A DNA stretch of 64,000 nucleotides. It comes from Bacteroides reticulotermitis JCM 10512 (GTDB lineage Bacteria > Bacteroidota > Bacteroidia > Bacteroidales > Bacteroidaceae). The stretch is taken from NCBI RefSeq assembly GCF_000517545.1, contig NZ_BAIV01000026.1, positions 29,830-93,829 of the forward strand, in the 5' to 3' direction. Of the stretch, positions 48,088-57,789 are shown piece after piece. Position 1 is the first letter of the stretch. Each line of letters opens with the position of its first letter. The notes beneath the pieces are model-generated. The model ran no database searches and was not told where the DNA came from. It was given only the letters and a program-made list of their open reading frames with translations. The translations under genes were made by a program, and so were the position numbers.

Positions 48088-48314
48088 ACGTTGATTTGCG
48101 CATTCAAGCCCGTTTCTGGCGGCAAGGGTTTGATCATTGCTTACTTTAAAAGCCTCCTTCTGGGCATTTCAGGAGAGGGTTAATATAAAAAGCGTTGGGG
48201 ATGAAAAGAAGTTTAGGTAATACTTTACTTCTACTAATCTATAAGGTGTAATTATTAATAAACACTTTCGCTTCGCCGAGTTTCACATGTAAGGCTTGAG
48301 TCCCTTCTCGCTCT

Positions 48315-48490
48315 ACAAGAAAGAAAAAAAGTTTCATCTCTCATGCTCTCATTGTTTTGAGGCTAATTTGTTTATTATTAGCGAAGTATGGGATGAGAGA
48401 TACTTTTTAAAATAGGTATCTCTCATGTTTTTTCCACTTTTTCAGCCTTTTTTTTGCCTATCTCTCATCATTTTTGAGGCATCTCTCATT
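48315..48490 (+). repeat. Interspersed hairpin repeat with ATCTCTCAT motifs, copy A
   Basis: Begins with ACAAGAAAG and an A-run, then ATCTCTCAT at 48336, 48418, 48460 and 48481 and its complement at 48393. ATGAGAGATAC (48393-48403) and GTATCTCTCAT (48416-48426) form a perfect 11-bp stem with a T/A-rich loop. A diverged copy in the opposite orientation lies at 62262-62432, with the same order of blocks. No coding potential. Confidence 0.75.
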
Positions 48491-48625
48491 CATTTTACAT
48501 GTATTTCTACTCCTGTATCGTTTTAAATTAGCTTCATAATCGGATGATTTCCATTAATACTACGATGTCTCTCTAGCTCTAATTAGCTGTCTTGTTTTGA
48601 ATCTGGTAATTATTTTTCAATTAAA

Positions 48626-48656
48626 TTGCAGGGGTGCTAAATAAGTTTTACATTTG
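48626..48656 (+). promoter_or_regulatory. Promoter of the exported-protein cluster
   Basis: TTG 48626-48628, 20-bp spacer, TACATTTG 48649-48656. Transcription would start near 48663, leaving a short leader before the ATG at 48693 (or 48672). Confidence 0.6.
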
Positions 48657-48692
48657 CACCGTATCATTAATATGAACGAAGTTTGTGTTGGA

Positions 48693-49699
48693 ATGAAAAA
48701 CATCCTTTACATACTCATATGTTTTTCTTGTTTTCTAGGATTTATGGCCTGTGGAAAGCTATTGAACAGAAAGGTTACCGGAACCGGGCAGTCGCAAGGT
48801 AAACACATGGAAATGTATTATCAATACGAAAACCTTTATCGCGCCGACAGTCTGCTCGATAAAGTTAATGAGCGGATCTACCGGGTAGTCGATGGTTTGC
48901 TGATTCCGGATGATACAATTGAATATACATATATCCACCGGGTAAAGAACGGCAATCCTGTCCGTACGGAAGAATATAAACTTTTGGAAGGTAACTCTCG
49001 GTCTTTGACCGAAGTCACAAACTACTTGACAGATGGACATGAGATATTTGTGTTCATTGGGCTGATACTATTCCTTGCGAGCAGATAAGAAAAGATTCGC
49101 AAGGACGTATCGTTTATGAGAAAAGGTTTATTGGTGCTACCAATGTTCCCGAATTTGAGATGGAAACCCCTAACAGCCTTTTGGAGAAAAGCTACACTTA
49201 CGATACTCTCAATCGTCTGACGAGTTATCATGTGTTCAACAGTCACGGAACTGACACGGTCAATCAGCAACAAATCATAATTTACAAAGGCGATACGGAA
49301 GAAATAGTATCCGAATATTTTAAAGATTTTTCCAGTCCCGAAAACTCATACACCGTATCATATCGTTCCGAACAGCGGGGAGATACTTTAGTGCAATACG
49401 GATATCGTGAAGAGGGATTGGATATTATCATAAAAACACGACCGGATTATCGTAAGAAAATCATGTATAACAAGAACGGAAGTGCTTATGTCACGGAAAC
49501 TAAATACGCGCAGGATGATTATCAGATTGAAGTGATACACGATTTCTATTCAACAGATAGCCTTTTCTATAAAGCTAACTTATTGATGAGGCAGGCGCAT
49601 CTTTCGCCGGAAATGTATTCAATTTACGAATATGAGTACAATACGCACTTACATATAATTTCTCAACGATATAAAACAACCTTTTATGAAACTCCTTAA
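48693..49699 (+). CDS. Unrecognised lipoprotein with RHS/wall-associated-like strands (one frameshift)
   Basis: Restoring one base near 49043 joins 48693-49088 with the frame that continues to 49699: 335 residues. Signal peptide with lipobox FMAC at about residue 19. The body is rich in Tyr, Asp and Thr with short motifs such as KSYTYDTLNRLTSYHVFN, which recall the YD/RHS-type beta-strand repeats seen in Bacteroidetes exported proteins. No enzyme motif seen. It overlaps the next gene by 14 bp, so the two are co-translated. Confidence 0.6.
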
Positions 49700-50395
49700 G
49701 TCTCTTATTATCCCCTTGTTATTCTTGCTGCTTTTTTCAGCAGGAGATATCGATGCAGAAAACAAAATGAAAATCCCGCTAGTCGAAGGGTACGATAATC
49801 CTTCTTTTCAAATAGAGAACACTACTGTAGAACCGGTTAGATTGTATATACAGGACAAACCTTATAGCGATTCTTCCGTTACTGTGTTTCTGGAGATGAA
49901 GATCGCCGAAAACGATCAACAACATTCCACCTATCTCAACTATTGGGAAATCAATACCAGCGGACTCAAAGAAAATTATCCCAAAGCATTTGGCAAACAT
50001 CTTTTCAGTCTGGAAGTGAACGAAACCAAAGGTAAAGCCGAAGTATTCCTCATTGTTGAGGAAAATGATTTCGGGAAGCCATTCTTTTTAGAACTTAACC
50101 AAAAAACGATGATAGATAGCCTAGTCATAAGTTTTGATATGTCTGTAACAGGGAGAGGCTCACGTAATGCAGATGAAGCTTTTCATGATATAGGTATGGG
50201 TGGATTAAATTATCAGCGAATGGAGAAGAAGAAACAATTACTTTCGATTCGGATGAACTGTTTGATAAAAAACGATTATCATTTGACTGGAAAGAGTATC
50301 GGATGTGGATTTTAGCCTATCCTGAAACTTCTGTGCAACTAAAAGTCGAACGTAGTTGTCCGAATCCGAAAACAGCAGGACGGTTCAAAAACTAG
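49686..50395 (+). CDS. Unrecognised exported protein (one frameshift)
   Basis: One A restored near 50219 (CGAAATGG read as CGAATGG) extends the frame from 50315 to the stop at 50395, giving 236 residues. Signal peptide (LLKSLIIPLLFLLLFSAGDIDA in part) without lipobox. Beta-rich sequence with many Glu/Asn, two Cys only at the end. No family recognised. The second gene of the exported-protein run, with an overlapping start. Confidence 0.55.
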
Positions 50396-50478
50396 ATGCA
50401 ACGGTCAGGGAAAAGGAACGAACTGCGCAATAGGGCGTAGATTCAATGAATAATAGTAGCTGTTTATCAAATATTTGC

Positions 50479-50486
50479 TATGTTTG
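50479..50486 (+). promoter_or_regulatory. Candidate internal -7 box
   Basis: TATGTTTG, 25 bp before the ATG at 50511. If used, it excludes the in-frame GTG at 50490 as a start. Confidence 0.3.
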
Positions 50487-50510
50487 TAAGTGAACTTTAA
50501 AATAAATAAT

Positions 50511-50924
50511 ATGGAATTCAGAGCTTCTTTTTGCGACCCTTTCCAGTCTCGAATTATCGAACTCGGCAAAATTAACGAAAGTGAGATTATCAACAAGTTC
50601 CAATCAATCCTTTGGAGAGATTATCTTGACCGCATGAGCAAGGCGAACGAAAGCGAGATCTATTATTCGCCCTCGTTGGAAATTGAGAACAAGGCAAATC
50701 GACACGGACTTTCTATCTCGGCGGTAGATGACGAAAAGGGAGGTGTCACGTATTATGTGTTTTTCAAACGTCCCAAACTCGTGAAGAAGTTCTTCGGCTT
50801 GGTGAAAACTCTGGATAACGATTACCTGACGGAAAGTACAGACCTGACGGAAGACGATGTCGTTCAATGCCTGACAGCGTTAATAAACAACGACCTCGAT
50901 TATTTGGAACGGAAAATCAGGTAA
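50511..50924 (+). CDS. Small cytosolic protein of unknown function
   Basis: 137 residues from the ATG at 50511. No signal peptide, and mixed alpha/beta with charged helices (LGKINESEIINKFQSILW) and a strand pair (GGVTYYVFFKRP). Similar small proteins often act as immunity-like or accessory factors beside secreted proteins, but nothing here proves that. Its stop overlaps the start of the next gene (TAATG). Confidence 0.55.
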   Translation: MEFRASFCDPFQSRIIELGKINESEIINKFQSILWRDYLDRMSKANESEIYYSPSLEIENKANRHGLSISAVDDEKGGVTYYVFFKRPKLVKKFFGLVKTLDNDYLTESTDLTEDDVVQCLTALINNDLDYLERKIR

Positions 50925-51586
50925 TGAATAAATACGCGATCTATCTTTTGCTGTTGGCCTTTGTGTTTTCGAGCTGCGTTCAGAAGAACGCACTCTACAA
51001 AGTACCCGAGTACCGACAACTGCTCATGTATAGTCAGATGCCCAAAGAGGTATTTGGCTATGCGAACGATGGTGCTTTTATGCAGTTTCAACGCTTCGAA
51101 CGGGCGATAAAAGATACCGTTGTCATTGTGAAGTTCGACAGCAAAGGGTACTTCCGGTTTGCAGGAGGCCTTGAGATAGACGAAGAATTTGTCCGGCATA
51201 AGTTTATGGATATAGTGTACATCAACGGCGATGCATTCTTTACCTACAATTACCGTAATATGGGCAACTCCAATAACAACCTTGTCCGAATGTACTACAT
51301 TGCGTCCGATTGCTCACTTCATCAAGTTGAAGTTGTCAGAGCCGACTCCCTTTATGCCGCCACTTTGCCCGACAATCAATTCGTTTGGAACGGAGAAGAA
51401 ATCGATTTTACTCAAGTTCCCGTTACCTCGCAGTTTTATGTCTGGAATAAAGCCGACATCCATCCTCTGCCTACGGTTGGCAAAGTATCGGTTGTTTACC
51501 AGCTGCGGAAAACGGGTAAAACGAAATATACGCTATATCCTGAAGATATCAATTTCACGAAAGGATCTTTTAATCTATCCGAATGA
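50924..51586 (+). CDS. Unrecognised lipoprotein
   Basis: 220 residues. Lipobox FSSC at about residue 17 (MNKYAIYLLLLAFVFSSC). The mature part is beta-rich with YFRFAGGLEIDEEFVRHKF in part. No known motif. Its start overlaps the previous stop and its stop overlaps the next start by 4 bp, so it is a middle gene of a tightly coupled operon. Confidence 0.6.
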   Translation: MNKYAIYLLLLAFVFSSCVQKNALYKVPEYRQLLMYSQMPKEVFGYANDGAFMQFQRFERAIKDTVVIVKFDSKGYFRFAGGLEIDEEFVRHKFMDIVYINGDAFFTYNYRNMGNSNNNLVRMYYIASDCSLHQVEVVRADSLYAATLPDNQFVWNGEEIDFTQVPVTSQFYVWNKADIHPLPTVGKVSVVYQLRKTGKTKYTLYPEDINFTKGSFNLSE

Positions 51587-52203
51587 AGAGCATCGTCTAC
51601 ATAGTAGTCTTTGGTTTGTTGGGGATATCCCATACCGTTTATGCTCAGCAAAACCATAATCCAATCCGGCTTATTGATTGCGAACCTATTTACCCAGGCA
51701 AAAGATATGAAGTTCAATTGATTCAGTTTAAGGAGATAGATCCGGATTGTGGGGAAAAGAATAGATTATTCAAACTAATCGACAAGCAGAACTCCAAGGT
51801 GATAATGGAAGACTCAATATTGTCGGTTAGTGGGGAAGTCCGGTTTGAAGACTTCAACAATGACCAAGTAAAAGACATACTCATTCAAAACCGATCGAGT
51901 GCACGAGGTAACGAGTCGTATAATTTATATTTGGTTGATACAACTCAAAACCGCTTAACCAAAGTCAAAGGCTTTGAGCTGGTTAGCCAACCGACGTTCC
52001 ATACAAAACTAAATATCGTCGAGAGTTATGCGCTTTCCGGCAGAGATTGGAGTGCTTTCTATAAGATTCGGAAGGATACGGTTATCGACCTCGGATATGT
52101 AATCTATTGGAATGAGGAAGACGAAGATGGAAATCCCAGAGATACGTACAAAGACTATAACGATGTCTTGAAACAGATAAAGAAAACCCTTAAGAGGAAA
52201 TGA
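51583..52203 (+). CDS. Exported protein, possible VCBS/FG-GAP-like or XAC2610-type
   Basis: 206 residues with a signal peptide ending VYAQ. The segment VRFEDFNNDQVKDILIQN has the DxNxDxxxD spacing of calcium-binding FG-GAP/XAC2610-type loops. In XAC2610 homologues the fold is a small beta-propeller of exported proteins. Function unknown. Overlaps the next gene by 4 bp. Confidence 0.55.
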   Translation: MKSIVYIVVFGLLGISHTVYAQQNHNPIRLIDCEPIYPGKRYEVQLIQFKEIDPDCGEKNRLFKLIDKQNSKVIMEDSILSVSGEVRFEDFNNDQVKDILIQNRSSARGNESYNLYLVDTTQNRLTKVKGFELVSQPTFHTKLNIVESYALSGRDWSAFYKIRKDTVIDLGYVIYWNEEDEDGNPRDTYKDYNDVLKQIKKTLKRK

Positions 52204-52853
52204 ATAGATTACCCATATTTGCTAACCTACTTGCGTGGATATTGATGGTATGTGCTGCGTCTCAGTTGCATGCGCAGGAAAAACAATATTGCATTCGTCC
52301 GAAAGCGTTGGCTGTAGGAGTCTATGATTATGGCAAAGTAAAAAAGAACCCGTATCAAATTTACTACGATGAAGAAGCGGATGAGAAATTCGGAAAACTC
52401 CTTCTGAAGGATGAGAAGCTTAGAAGTTCGAATACGTTTGGAGTGTATATCGAACAGGAAGACGGACCGCCCGTTTACTTTCGAGAAGAATCCGCGTGCG
52501 AATATTGCCCTGAGCTGAACTATGTAATAATAACGGGTGGGCACGGCTATGTATCTGTATACGACTTAAAGACTTTGGAAGAGATCTCGGTCAATCCTTC
52601 AAGCTATGTCTATTCTCCATCCGGCAAATATCGATTTGGCACTTTAAAAAATGACGGTATTCACTATTATATCGAAGTCAAAGAGAACGGAAAGTATGTG
52701 CCTTATTTCCTTTTTTATGGAAGCGAGCGCAATATGTCAGGAGTGTACTGGCATGATGACGAAACCATCCACTTTCTTAAAGCGAAAGAACGTGGGGACG
52801 GTTCGACGTATTGGATAGGCTACTCTACCGGATTTTATGTGGTTAGGGAGTAA
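52200..52853 (+). CDS. Unrecognised exported protein
   Basis: 217 residues with a signal peptide ending LHAQ. Beta-rich with Tyr/Gly pairs (YVIITGGHGYVSVYDLKTLEEI in part), which suggests a beta-propeller blade-like arrangement. No enzyme motif. Last gene of the run 50511-52853. The LytS/LytR pair follows 190 bp downstream with its own promoter. Confidence 0.55.
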   Translation: MNRLPIFANLLAWILMVCAASQLHAQEKQYCIRPKALAVGVYDYGKVKKNPYQIYYDEEADEKFGKLLLKDEKLRSSNTFGVYIEQEDGPPVYFREESACEYCPELNYVIITGGHGYVSVYDLKTLEEISVNPSSYVYSPSGKYRFGTLKNDGIHYYIEVKENGKYVPYFLFYGSERNMSGVYWHDDETIHFLKAKERGDGSTYWIGYSTGFYVVRE

Positions 52854-53002
52854 TGAGAACCTTTTGTTTGCTGGAAATCAGTCTGTTTATAAAAGCTAGC
52901 CGAAATATAAGTGAGACATGCAATGCGGTTTCGTCTTCGATCCTCTTTTTTTCGTTTTAGTTCGATTCGTTATCAATTTAAGGGCGGAAAGAACTATTTT
53001 CG

Positions 53003-53010
53003 TATATTTG
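53003..53010 (+). promoter_or_regulatory. -7 box of the LytS/LytR-type operon
   Basis: TATATTTG (TAnnTTTG), 35 bp before the ATG at 53045. The -33 region has only TTTA. Confidence 0.45.
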
Positions 53011-53044
53011 AAAGAAGATGTATTAGTCATATAAAAAAGAAGAG

Positions 53045-54058
53045 ATGATAGATTGGTCCAAAATATACAGTCCCTATAAGTTAGTTTTTATAAGTCTGGT
53101 GTGTGCGTTGTTTGTCATATACCCCGAAGTAACTTGGATTCCTTGGGAATTAAGCAAGCTAGAAGAGTCCAAACGCGTGGGGTATATCGCTTTCTTTGTT
53201 TTTCGTTACGGCTTTTATGCGGCCTTGATTTTCTTGTTGATCAAACTCAATCTGCAAAAACTAAAGACTCCCTCTTTTAAGATACGCTTGGGATATAATG
53301 CTTTGATTACTATTTCCGCCTATGTGCTTTATGGGCTAATCTCTTTTTTGATCTATTCAAAGGTCAGACATTTCGGGAGCTTAGTGTTATTTCAATTCTT
53401 CATAATGTGTCTTTTGACTACTTTTACGGGATATATCTTCCTCTTGTATAAAGAACAAAACAAGAAAGAACAAGAAATAGAACAGCTTAAAATCGAAAAC
53501 CTCCAAAGCCGTTATGACGCACTTACCAATCAGATAAACCCACACTTCTTCTTCAATTCTTTAAATGGGTTGACTTCCTTGATCCGTAAGAAAGATAATG
53601 AGGTTACACTTACTTATGTGAATAAGCTGTCGGATGTTTTTCGTTATATTCTGCAAAGCGATAAAAAAGGACTCGTTACCTTAGGCGAAGAGCTGGAGTT
53701 TGTAGATGCGTTCCGCTATATGATGGAAGTACGCTTTGCCAATAAACTGGAATATCACATCGAGACGGATCCGAAAAGGCTATCGTATAAAATACCGGTT
53801 TTATCTATTCTTCCGCTTCTTGACAATATTGTTGTCCACAATATGATTGACAGCGATCATAAGATGGAAATTAGGATCTGGCTGAATGAGGCTCAAGAAT
53901 TGGTTGTATCAAACCCTATATATCCTAAACTCTCTTCTCCTGTAACTAACGGTACCGGATTGAAGAATCTGGAGAACCGCTTTTCGCTGTTGATGAACAA
54001 GCAAATCAGAATAGAGAATGATGGAGTTACATTCCTTGTATATTTACCACTAATATAG
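53045..54058 (+). CDS. LytS/YehU-type sensor histidine kinase
   Basis: 337 residues. Four TM helices (about 10-30, 46-68, 84-104, 112-135), then a coiled coil and the His_kinase domain with phospho-acceptor His167 in TNQINPHFFFNSLNGL. A reduced ATPase has LSILPLLDNIVVHN and GTGLKNLENR. Kinases of this class usually sense extracellular or envelope signals, with few periplasmic residues. The response regulator begins 6 bp downstream. The pair sits between two clusters of exported proteins and may regulate either. Confidence 0.92.
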   Translation: MIDWSKIYSPYKLVFISLVCALFVIYPEVTWIPWELSKLEESKRVGYIAFFVFRYGFYAALIFLLIKLNLQKLKTPSFKIRLGYNALITISAYVLYGLISFLIYSKVRHFGSLVLFQFFIMCLLTTFTGYIFLLYKEQNKKEQEIEQLKIENLQSRYDALTNQINPHFFFNSLNGLTSLIRKKDNEVTLTYVNKLSDVFRYILQSDKKGLVTLGEELEFVDAFRYMMEVRFANKLEYHIETDPKRLSYKIPVLSILPLLDNIVVHNMIDSDHKMEIRIWLNEAQELVVSNPIYPKLSSPVTNGTGLKNLENRFSLLMNKQIRIENDGVTFLVYLPLI

Positions 54059-54064
54059 CATATT

Positions 54065-54817
54065 ATGAACGTGTTAATAGTAGAAGATGAAACGGCTGCT
54101 TATGAAAGCTTGGTGGAAATTCTGAAAGATATTGATCCCACTATACAAGTTGTAGGAAATACGGAAAGTGTGAGACAGACCGTCGCTTGGTTGCAAACAA
54201 ATACTGAGCCGGATTTGATCTTAATGGATATTCATTTGTCCGACGGTTCTTCATTTCTGATATTTGAGAGTATCGAAGTAGAGATTCCGATTATCTTCAC
54301 AACCGCCTATGATGAATACGCAATCGAAGCATTCAAGTTGAATAGTGTAGACTATCTGCTAAAACCAATCAAGACGGAAGAGTTAGCACATGCACTGAAT
54401 AAGTTTAAGAAATGGACACGGAATGATGTGGTTGAATACTTGTCTCGCTTGACGCAACTAGCGCCTACTCCACGATATAAGGACAAGATTTTGATCCCAA
54501 TAAAAGATAAACTGCTCCCAATAGATTTGCGCGATGTCTCTTACTTTTACACAACCGATAAGAGTACGCAGATTTGTCTGAAAGATGGCCAGTCCTATCC
54601 TTATTCTAAAACATTGGAGCAAATTTTTACTTCTTTGAATCCGGCCGGCTTTTATCGAGCCAACAAACAATACATCATAGCCCGTGATAGTATTAAGGAT
54701 ATAACGATTTGGTTCGACAATCGCTTGCTGATTACACTCGACACGGATGTTCCGGAACGTATTTATATTAGCAAAAATAAGGCTGCCGACTTCAAAACAT
54801 GGGTGGTGAGTGAATAA
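54065..54817 (+). CDS. LytR/AlgR-type response regulator (LytTR domain)
   Basis: 250 residues. Receiver domain with phospho-acceptor Asp55 (LILMDIHLSDG) and a C-terminal LytTR DNA-binding domain (about 135-245: KDKLLPIDLRDVSYFYTTDK in part, NPAGFYRANKQYIIARD, a conserved Phe-Arg-Asn/Lys-type segment). Forms a two-component pair with the kinase upstream. A terminator follows at 54842-54879. Confidence 0.93.
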   Translation: MNVLIVEDETAAYESLVEILKDIDPTIQVVGNTESVRQTVAWLQTNTEPDLILMDIHLSDGSSFLIFESIEVEIPIIFTTAYDEYAIEAFKLNSVDYLLKPIKTEELAHALNKFKKWTRNDVVEYLSRLTQLAPTPRYKDKILIPIKDKLLPIDLRDVSYFYTTDKSTQICLKDGQSYPYSKTLEQIFTSLNPAGFYRANKQYIIARDSIKDITIWFDNRLLITLDTDVPERIYISKNKAADFKTWVVSE

Positions 54818-54841
54818 ATAAGTTTACCATATACACAGTAA

Positions 54842-54879
54842 AATAAGATCCTTTTATCACCCGGTAGAAGGATCTTATC
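54842..54879 (+). terminator. Terminator of the LytS/LytR-type operon
   Basis: AATAAGATCCTT (54842-54853) / AAGGATCTTATC (54868-54879), 14-nt loop. Confidence 0.7.
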
Positions 54880-55000
54880 TGTTTCCATTCGTCTTAAGGG
54901 TTGAATATTTCGTGTTAGTCTGTTTCTCAAGGCAGGTTGTAGATATTTATTAAATCTTTGTAACCGTAAAGAGGTATATTCAACAAAGAAAACAACTAAG

Positions 55001-56085
55001 ATGAGGAATCAACAGAAACATGCTGCAATGCTGGCGATAACGATGCTTCTCGTATTGTCGGGATGCTGCCGGAAAGATCATAATGAATTACTCGTGATCA
55101 AAGAACAAGGAAGCTTTACTGTGGGCGGCACGGTGATACAAAATTCGGGAAGTTATGACGCAACTCAGTTTGATAATTTCAAACCTTATCCCGAAGGACA
55201 AACTTATCACGCGATCATGCCTATGTGTTTTATCAAATACCGGATCATGCCCGTCCATTACCTCTTGTCTTCCTTCACGGCGCGGGGCAATCTTCAAAGA
55301 CATGGGAAACAACGGCGGATGGGCGAGAAGGTTTTCAGAATATTTTTCTTCGTAAGGGTTTCAGTACCTACTTAGTAGACCAACCCCGCCGGGGAAAAGC
55401 AGGACGAAGTACCGGGACGTCTACCCTAGAACCTATCGCCGATGAACAGATGTGGTACGAGATATTCCGTATAGGTATATGGCCCAATTATCACCAAGGC
55501 GTACAATTCCCAAAAGATAAAGAAAGTCTTGAAAACTTCTTCCGTCAGATGACTCCGAATACCGGAGCGTTTGATCAGGAGGTGGTAAGTAATAGTATGT
55601 CTGCGCTTTTTGATAAAACAGGACCGGGCATTTTAATCACTCATTCGCAAGGAGGATTACCGGGATGGATTACGGGTATAAAGAATCAGCATGTGAAAGC
55701 TATTGTAGCCTACGAACCTGGAAGTTATCCGTTTCCTGAAGGCGAACTACCCGAACCGATAAGCGGACGTACAGGTGTATTATCCGGAGTAGAAGTCTCG
55801 ACGGATGATTTTATGAAACTCACTCAGATTCCGATTGTAATGTATTTCGGCGATTATATCCCGGAGGAAGTAACCCATGAACTTGGAGCCGAGAACTGGC
55901 GTACACGCCTGACTTTGGGGAGGCTTTTTGTAGAAGCGGTTAATCGTCATGGGGGAGATGCCACTTTGGTCGAGTTGCCCAAAATAGGAATATATGGCAA
56001 TACACATTTCCTGATGTCCGACCTCAACAATATCGAAATTGCGGACTTGCTTTCGGCTTGGATGAAGGAAAAGAGACTTGATTGA
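55001..56085 (+). CDS. Exported alpha/beta-hydrolase lipoprotein (one frameshift)
   Basis: Restoring one G near 55210 (CACGGCGAT read as CACGCGAT) gives 361 residues. Lipobox LSGC at about 22. Hydrolase features are the oxyanion segment VFLHGAGQSSKTW, a nucleophile elbow HSQGG (ITHSQGGLPGW), and a late His in YGNTHFLMSDL as the probable base. It is first in an operon of exported redox and hydrolase proteins. Family members act on esters or lactones. The substrate here is unknown. Without the base, two broken frames (55001-55375, 55225-56085) appear. Confidence 0.85.
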
Positions 56086-56113
56086 AATTATATAATAACT
56101 AAATAAACAGATC

Positions 56114-57787
56114 ATGAATAAAGTAAATTTATACATCGGACTAGTCAGCCTGTTACTGAGTATATCCGGTAACATTCATGCACAGAACAATATGTTAAGT
56201 AAGAAACAAGAAAAGATGGTTACAATCTCCTCGTTTGCAGCAAAAGGGGAGTTGGATAAGTTGCACGTGGAGCTAAACGCAGGGCTTGATGCCGGGTTGA
56301 CAGTCAACGAAGTAAAAGAAGTGTTGGTGCATCTTTATGCTTACTGCGGATTTCCAAGAAGTTTACGTGGATTGCAAACGTTTATGACTGTATTGGACGA
56401 ACGTAAAGCCCGTGGTATCAACGATACGTGGGGGCGCGAAGCATCTCCTATTACAGATACCCGAGACAAATATGAACGGGGGAAAGAGATATTGGCAGAG
56501 CTTGCGGGTGTTACGCCACCGGAAGGACGTGCAACCGCAGGTTATGCAGGTTTCAGTCCCGAAATCGAGACTTTCCTTAAGGAACATCTATTTGCCGATA
56601 TCTTTGAGCGCGATGTGCTGACTTATGCACAACGTGAAATGGTAACAGTTTCTGTGCTTATGAGTATAGGAGGTGTCGAACCGATGTTGAATTCGCATAT
56701 GAATCTTTCTATAAATGTGGGAATAACTCCTGCGCACTTGAAAGAAATGATTCGGATAATAGAAGTAAACATCGGTGGAAAAGAGGCTAATGCGGCTAGT
56801 ACCGTTTTAAATGAGGTGTTGCAGAGCAAGGGTCTGCGTATAGATACTCAATCATCCGAGGTGATAAATGGAGTTAAGGTGGAAAAGGTTTCTTTCCGCA
56901 ACCGGATCGATATTAATGTGGTAGGCAACTTATATTATCCATCAAACTTGGATATACAGAGAAAATATCCGGCTATTGTAGTCGGTCATACCTTTACAGG
57001 TGTTAAAGAACAAACGTCCGGCTTGCATGCACAAAGGTTAGCCGAACTAGGTTACGTAGCTCTAGCCTTCGATGCCTCTTTCTGGGGCGAAAGCGGAGGA
57101 ACTCCACGCAACATAGAGGTACCGGAAATACGTGTCGAGGATTTTAGTGCTGCTGTCGATTTCCTAAGTAATCTTGCTATTGTAGATAAAGACCGTATCG
57201 GCGGACTTGGTATCTGTGGTGGTGGCGGATATATTGTGAGCGCAGCTGCCATCGACCATCGGATAAAAGCTATCGCAACAGTCAGCATGTATGATTTGGG
57301 ACGCGCTCGTCGGCAAGGGCTTGGTGATGCGATCTCTTATGAGCAACGCATGAATACGCTTGATCGTATTGGAGAACTGCGTACTAAAGAGTTCCGGGGC
57401 GAAGCACGTACTAATACGCTTGGCGTTCCCGCTCAAATAACGGAAGCAGATACTGAAAATACCCGTGAGTTTTATGATTACTACCGGACTCCGAGGGCGC
57501 AACATCCTCGTACGGATACGTCTTACTCGCTGACGAGTCAGGCTCCGATGATGAATTTCTTTCCTTTCGTGCAGATTGAAACGATCTCTCCACGTCCGCT
57601 ATTATTCATTGTAGGTGAACGAGCGGTATCTGCTTACTTTAGTGAGGAGGCCTATCGTAAGGCAGCCGAACCGAAAGAACTGTTTGTTGTGCCGGGAGCT
57701 TCTCATGTGGACTTGTATGACCGACCGGAGTCTTTATCTATTTCACTTCCTAAACTTGATTCTTTCTTTAAACAATACCTCAAGTAA
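56114..57787 (+). CDS. Carboxymuconolactone decarboxylase-like domain fused to an alpha/beta hydrolase
   Basis: 557 residues with a signal peptide ending IHAQ. Residues about 30-240 form two CMD-like helical repeats. The redox CxxC of AhpD proteins is absent: the first repeat has YCGFPRS, the second GGVEPMLNSH. Residues about 255-557 are an alpha/beta hydrolase with a dienelactone-hydrolase-like elbow, GLGICGGGGYI, where Cys replaces Ser as nucleophile. The His in PGASHVDLYD completes it. Fusion of these two domains in one exported protein suggests decarboxylation and hydrolysis or thiol-dependent chemistry in one step. The role is not established. Confidence 0.82.
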   Translation: MNKVNLYIGLVSLLLSISGNIHAQNNMLSKKQEKMVTISSFAAKGELDKLHVELNAGLDAGLTVNEVKEVLVHLYAYCGFPRSLRGLQTFMTVLDERKARGINDTWGREASPITDTRDKYERGKEILAELAGVTPPEGRATAGYAGFSPEIETFLKEHLFADIFERDVLTYAQREMVTVSVLMSIGGVEPMLNSHMNLSINVGITPAHLKEMIRIIEVNIGGKEANAASTVLNEVLQSKGLRIDTQSSEVINGVKVEKVSFRNRIDINVVGNLYYPSNLDIQRKYPAIVVGHTFTGVKEQTSGLHAQRLAELGYVALAFDASFWGESGGTPRNIEVPEIRVEDFSAAVDFLSNLAIVDKDRIGGLGICGGGGYIVSAAAIDHRIKAIATVSMYDLGRARRQGLGDAISYEQRMNTLDRIGELRTKEFRGEARTNTLGVPAQITEADTENTREFYDYYRTPRAQHPRTDTSYSLTSQAPMMNFFPFVQIETISPRPLLFIVGERAVSAYFSEEAYRKAAEPKELFVVPGASHVDLYDRPESLSISLPKLDSFFKQYLK

Positions 57788-57789
57788 TT

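Larger units (their letters stand above)
48008..48692. other. 685-bp divergent gap between the pectin methylesterase and an exported-protein cluster
   Basis: Contains the candidate operator and -7 box of the esterase, repeat copy A, and the promoter of the next gene at 48626-48656. No gene seen in it. Confidence 0.6.

Noticed and set aside
48315..48490. Rho-independent terminator series
   Set aside because: The hairpin has an A/T-rich loop and no consistent T-run after the stem, and the element recurs with the same block order at 62262-62432, which points to a repeat, not a terminator.
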